Program-made: the position numbers and the translations under genes
Origin: Candidatus Cloacimonadota bacterium
GTDB lineage: Bacteria; Cloacimonadota; Cloacimonadia; Cloacimonadales; WRIO01
Reading direction: 5' to 3'
Length of the DNA: 64,000 nucleotides
NCBI GenBank assembly: GCA_009777575.1
Contig: WRLO01000005.1
Span: 1 to 64,000 of the forward strand
Part shown: positions 60,180 through 64,000 of the stretch, one piece after another
Layout of the letters: every line of letters begins with the position of its first letter
How positions within the stretch are numbered: the stretch's first letter is position 1
The notes under the pieces: generated by a model
What the model saw: the letters and a program-made list of their open reading frames with translations, nothing else
What the model was told of the DNA's origin: nothing
The model's database searches: none

Positions 60180-61691
60180 ATGGCTAAAAAAAGAAAAAGA
60201 TCAAATAAACCAAGAAAAATAACAAAAAAAAAGAACCATAATATCAGAAATATGATATTTCTGGTAGGTTGTGTTATTGCAGTTGGTTTTCTCAGCGTTT
60301 ATTTTGTTTTGCCTATAATCAACATTTCACCCGAAGAAGCTACTCTTGTCGCGATAAACGAGACATCTGATATACATGATGTGGTAAATAATCAGCGAGA
60401 AACAGTTTCAAATAACGAACCAAAAGATAGTAGAAAAGAAAGAAGAGTTAGGAGACAAGAAACTAGAGAGATAAATCGTAGAGAACAAACAGAAAACAAT
60501 AACAATGCTAGTAATCAAGCTTCTCATTCACAGTCCACTAGAAATAATGTGCCAAGAGAAACAAGACATGATGGGTCTACTAGAAACTCTTGGCGCGATA
60601 TAATCGGGGCAGGAAACGATTCACAAGAAATTCAAGAAACTCGAAATCAGGAGCAGAGAACTTCTCCACAGGTTCAAACTCCCAATTCTCAGTCTAATAC
60701 AAATAATGATCAGCGACCTGAAAGGCAACAGAGAAATTCAAACGATTCATGGCGGGATATAATAGGTTTTGGACAAGAATCAAGAGAAGAAAGTCAAAGA
60801 GTTGTTCATACAACTAACGATAATATTCAATTACCGCAAGAAATAATACCTGAACCCCAGCAAAGAGAAACATTTCTACCAACAATCTCTGAGTCTGATA
60901 TCTCAAATCTAGAAACACAAATTAGGAACAATGAAAATGAAGAAATAAACCAAACTATAGCAGCCTCAACAACTTCGCAAAGACTAAGGGAAAGAGATAG
61001 AGAAAGACAGTATATAGTAAATCCAAATTTGCCAAAAATTTTAATTATTATTGATGATTTCGGTGGAATAGGAAACTCACTGTTCCAAAGATTTAACTCG
61101 CTAGATAGAGAAATTGCCTTTGCGGTCCTACCCGGACTTAGATTTTCTCAAGATCATCAAGAAAGAGCAGTAGCAGCTGGTAGAGAAGTTATTATACATA
61201 TACCGATGGAACCTGAAGGTAGAGAAAGGCAAGAACCTAACACAATCCTAACTTCCATGAATGATTTTCAAATCAGAAATCAAATAGATAGCTGGATAGT
61301 AGAATTACCTTTAGCTATAGGTGTGAATAATCATATGGGTAGTAAAGCAACTCAAGATGATAGAGTTTTAGAAGCCATCATGCAGTCATTGAGACCAAAT
61401 AACATGTTTTTCATTGATAGCTTTACAACTGGTAGATCACGAGTAACGCAGGTAGCTCAAAGAAGTAGTGTTAAAACAGCAACCAGAGATATATTTCTTG
61501 ATGTTCCCGATTCATCGTTGACTGTAGCAAGAGATAAGATAAATGAGATAAAAAGAATAAGAAATCAAGAAGTCATAATAGTTATCACACACTGCCATAA
61601 CGATATGAAATATAGGCAATTAGTTCATTTCGTTGATAGATTAAAAGAAGAAGGATTTCAGCTAATTCCACCATCAATTGCTGTGAGATAA
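60180..61691 (+). CDS. Divergent polysaccharide deacetylase family protein with N-terminal TM and low-complexity linker
   Basis: KILIIIDDFGGIGN; IAFAVLPGLRFS; VIIHIPMEP; GVNNHMGSKATQD; FFIDSFT. Confidence 0.88.
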   Translation: MAKKRKRSNKPRKITKKKNHNIRNMIFLVGCVIAVGFLSVYFVLPIINISPEEATLVAINETSDIHDVVNNQRETVSNNEPKDSRKERRVRRQETREINRREQTENNNNASNQASHSQSTRNNVPRETRHDGSTRNSWRDIIGAGNDSQEIQETRNQEQRTSPQVQTPNSQSNTNNDQRPERQQRNSNDSWRDIIGFGQESREESQRVVHTTNDNIQLPQEIIPEPQQRETFLPTISESDISNLETQIRNNENEEINQTIAASTTSQRLRERDRERQYIVNPNLPKILIIIDDFGGIGNSLFQRFNSLDREIAFAVLPGLRFSQDHQERAVAAGREVIIHIPMEPEGRERQEPNTILTSMNDFQIRNQIDSWIVELPLAIGVNNHMGSKATQDDRVLEAIMQSLRPNNMFFIDSFTTGRSRVTQVAQRSSVKTATRDIFLDVPDSSLTVARDKINEIKRIRNQEVIIVITHCHNDMKYRQLVHFVDRLKEEGFQLIPPSIAVR

Positions 61692-61828
61692 TGCTTGATA
61701 TCCAATTCGGTGAATTAATTTTTTGGTGATTTAGAAAGCCTCATGTTTTAAGAATTTAAGATAACCGTAAGTTTATTAGAATTTTTACTTATAGGGGCAA
61801 GCAGTAAATATTTGGCTTTTTTTGATGG

Positions 61829-61964
61829 TAGAGGCTGTCGCATAACAGGTATTGTTTGTCATTCTGATGGAAGCGAAGAATCTGTAACTTTATATTTAAT
61901 AGTGTAGTTGAGATTCTTAACTTCTTATAGAATGACAAAATATTACATTATGTAACAGCCTCTA
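61829..61964. mobile_element. 136-bp palindromic MITE-like element with GAGGCTGT ends between TA dinucleotides
   Basis: TA-GAGGCTGTCGCATAAC...GTCATTCTGATGGAAGCGAAGAATCT / reverse complement arm GAGGCTGTTACATAATG...GTCATTCTATAAGAAGTTAAGAATCT-TA. Confidence 0.7.
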
Positions 61965-62141
61965 TTAATACCTTTTCTTAAGAAATGATTACTCTATCAA
62001 GGAGTAATAGTAATATAAGTGAGAGAATTAATAAAAATTGCCAAATATTCGGAATAAACCTTTGAAAAAAACAGTTGACAATAAAAGAAAATTAATAATT
62101 ATTGTCCATATTGAATAAAATAATATCATTTGGAGATATTT

Positions 62142-63659
62142 ATGATAAATAATAATATTGTCATTAAGCTATTTGAGGAAATTAATCAAATTCCTCGTTG
62201 CTCAGGAAATGAAAAATATATCAGTGATTGGTTGGTAGAATATGGCAAAAAACAAGGATGGGAAATATACCAAGATGATGTATTGAATGTGGTTTTGCGA
62301 GTACCTGGCAGAGGAGAACTATCCTCAGGAGAGAGTATAATCATTCAAGGGCATATGGATATGGTAGGTGTTAAAGAAGAAGGTTCGTTACATGATTTTA
62401 CTAAAGACCCTATCATGATGTTTGAAGAAGATGGCTGGTTAAAAGCTAAAGGCACAACTCTCGGTGCTGACAATGGAATAGCCATAGCTATAGCTCTTGC
62501 AATAGCAACAGAGAAGAACATCTCACATCCACCGCTCGAATTACTCTTTACAGTGGACGAAGAGAGGGGGTTGACCGGAGCAAGAGAATTAAAATCTGAT
62601 GTTTTAAAAGGAAAATACTTGATAAATATCGATTCTGAAGATGAAGGTGTTTTTACTATCGGTTGTGCGGGTGGTAGGAATACTTTGATCGATATACCTC
62701 TTGTATATGAAGAAAATATATCAAAAAATGACTGTTATAAGTTATCAATCTCAAGATTGAGTGGTGGACATTCAGGTATCCAGATAAATGAAAATAAGCC
62801 TAACGCAATAAAGATTGTAACAGATGTTGTGCATTGGATAACGAAAAATACAGATAATTTCAATTTGTGTTCAATAAATGCAGGTGTTGCTCACAATGCA
62901 ATTCCTACAAACGCTACGATTTGTTTTTCGAGTAAAAATGAACCATTGGTAAAAATAATTAAAAAACAAACATTTGATGAAATCGAAAGGGATTTCAGAG
63001 CAAAAGAACCCCAGATGGAGCTATCCTTTGAAAAGATAGAACCTTGTGAAAGATATATTAGAACAGACATCTCTCAAAATATCATCAAAATGTTGATGGA
63101 TTTACCTCATGGTGTCTTTTCACTAGTAAACGATAAACAATCACAAAAAACAGACCCTGCTACACAAAAAAATGTCTCGCCTGAATTGAGTTCTGTAAGC
63201 CAAACCCTTGAACCTATAGGACATGATGAAATAGTAGAGACCTCAAACAATCTTGCTCAAGTAGATACAGATGAAGATAAGTTGCGGATATTGATCAGCC
63301 TAAGAAGTAGTAAATCCTCCCAGATGGATGTATTGTATGAAAAGATTGAAGATATTTCCCAGATGTATGGAGCGAATTGCTATGCTGATGAAGGTTATCC
63401 AGCTTGGGAACCAGATTGGGAATCAGAATTATTGACAAAATCAAAGGTTTCTTATAAAAATATTTATGGAACTGAACCCGAGGTTGAGGTAATTCATGCA
63501 GGATTAGAATGTGGTGTGATAGGAGCAAAATATCCAGAAATGCAGATGATTTCTATTGGTCCGACAATCAAAGCTCCACATACTCCAAATGAAAGTTTGA
63601 AAATAAAAGACATAGATAAGATTATCTCTTTTCTATTGGAATTATTCAAAAATATATAA
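62142..63659 (+). CDS. pepD: Aminoacyl-histidine dipeptidase (PepD family)
   Basis: IPRCSGNEKYISDWL; IIQGHMDMVG; LGADNGIAIAIALAI; IDSEDEG; HAGLECGVIG. ATG at 62142 follows GGAG. Confidence 0.93.
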   Translation: MINNNIVIKLFEEINQIPRCSGNEKYISDWLVEYGKKQGWEIYQDDVLNVVLRVPGRGELSSGESIIIQGHMDMVGVKEEGSLHDFTKDPIMMFEEDGWLKAKGTTLGADNGIAIAIALAIATEKNISHPPLELLFTVDEERGLTGARELKSDVLKGKYLINIDSEDEGVFTIGCAGGRNTLIDIPLVYEENISKNDCYKLSISRLSGGHSGIQINENKPNAIKIVTDVVHWITKNTDNFNLCSINAGVAHNAIPTNATICFSSKNEPLVKIIKKQTFDEIERDFRAKEPQMELSFEKIEPCERYIRTDISQNIIKMLMDLPHGVFSLVNDKQSQKTDPATQKNVSPELSSVSQTLEPIGHDEIVETSNNLAQVDTDEDKLRILISLRSSKSSQMDVLYEKIEDISQMYGANCYADEGYPAWEPDWESELLTKSKVSYKNIYGTEPEVEVIHAGLECGVIGAKYPEMQMISIGPTIKAPHTPNESLKIKDIDKIISFLLELFKNI

Positions 63660-63719
63660 TTGTGCGATTTGAGAAGGAATAGTTTTATACTATCTGTTTC
63701 ATAAAATCAAGGAGGGAAT

Positions 63720-63989
63720 ATGATAATGATAATAATAGCGATGATACTTGTGTCAACCCCTATAATATTAATGTTATACTTTTCAATAAAGAAAACATTA
63801 ATATATATGAAAACTCAAAAAATAACCCCAAAAATACCAAGTATCTCATCAAAATTTTTGTTGAAAAAGGATGAAAAAAATGATAGTAATCATCTTGTTA
63901 CCCAATCACTTCAAAAATTAAGTGATAAAGAAGATGAAGAAATAACAGCTGTAATAACTGCTGCGATAAATATGTATCTAAGGTCTTGA
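63720..63989 (+). CDS. OadG-like small subunit of a sodium-pump decarboxylase
   Basis: Single N-terminal TM; Lys-rich linker; C-terminal DEEITAVITAAINMYL typical of decarboxylase gamma chains. Confidence 0.7.
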   Translation: MIMIIIAMILVSTPIILMLYFSIKKTLIYMKTQKITPKIPSISSKFLLKKDEKNDSNHLVTQSLQKLSDKEDEEITAVITAAINMYLRS

Positions 63990-64000
63990 AATGTAGAAAT

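Noticed and set aside
1-64000. tRNA, rRNA or known riboswitch genes
   Set aside because: No cloverleaf signature such as GGTTCGAATCC with a matching acceptor stem and no recognised riboswitch core were seen by eye; tRNAscan-SE and Infernal would be decisive.

Overview
AT-rich 64 kb chromosomal window. Its architecture looks like a Cloacimonadota (Candidatus Cloacimonas-type) genome; this is inferred from three secreted proteins with an NPFNPET...GVYFYQM...LLK C-terminal domain and from GlmL and general gene content, and was not verified by any search. Three parts: (1) 1-9.5 kb, a decaying defence-like island on the minus strand: small ORF, Schlafen/AlbA_2 regulator, SWIM zinc-finger protein, a fragment resembling an OLD-family ATPase N-terminus, a 1730-aa Type ISP restriction-modification enzyme and a truncated SEFIR protein. 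(2) Repeat-rich intergenic regions with several families of small palindromic or tandem elements. One 66-bp family is inserted in frame, four times, in the helicase domain of the restriction enzyme. (3) Mostly housekeeping and envelope genes: purF, purH, hldE kinase domain, glmL-like, dnaB, trmL, rpsA, hrcA-grpE-dnaK...dnaJ, pdxS, rsmE, pepD, an ECF sigma factor with Spy/CpxP-like proteins, tricorn protease and others. The observations I rate highest are the in-frame 66-bp palindromic repeats in the restriction enzyme, a sigma-54-type promoter with two identical-architecture palindromes upstream of a BspA-like surface protein gene, two MITE-like palindromic elements with candidate target-site duplications, a degenerate active site in a family-4 UDG homologue, and the ECF/Spy-like operon. 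All were read by eye; no alignment or database search was run.
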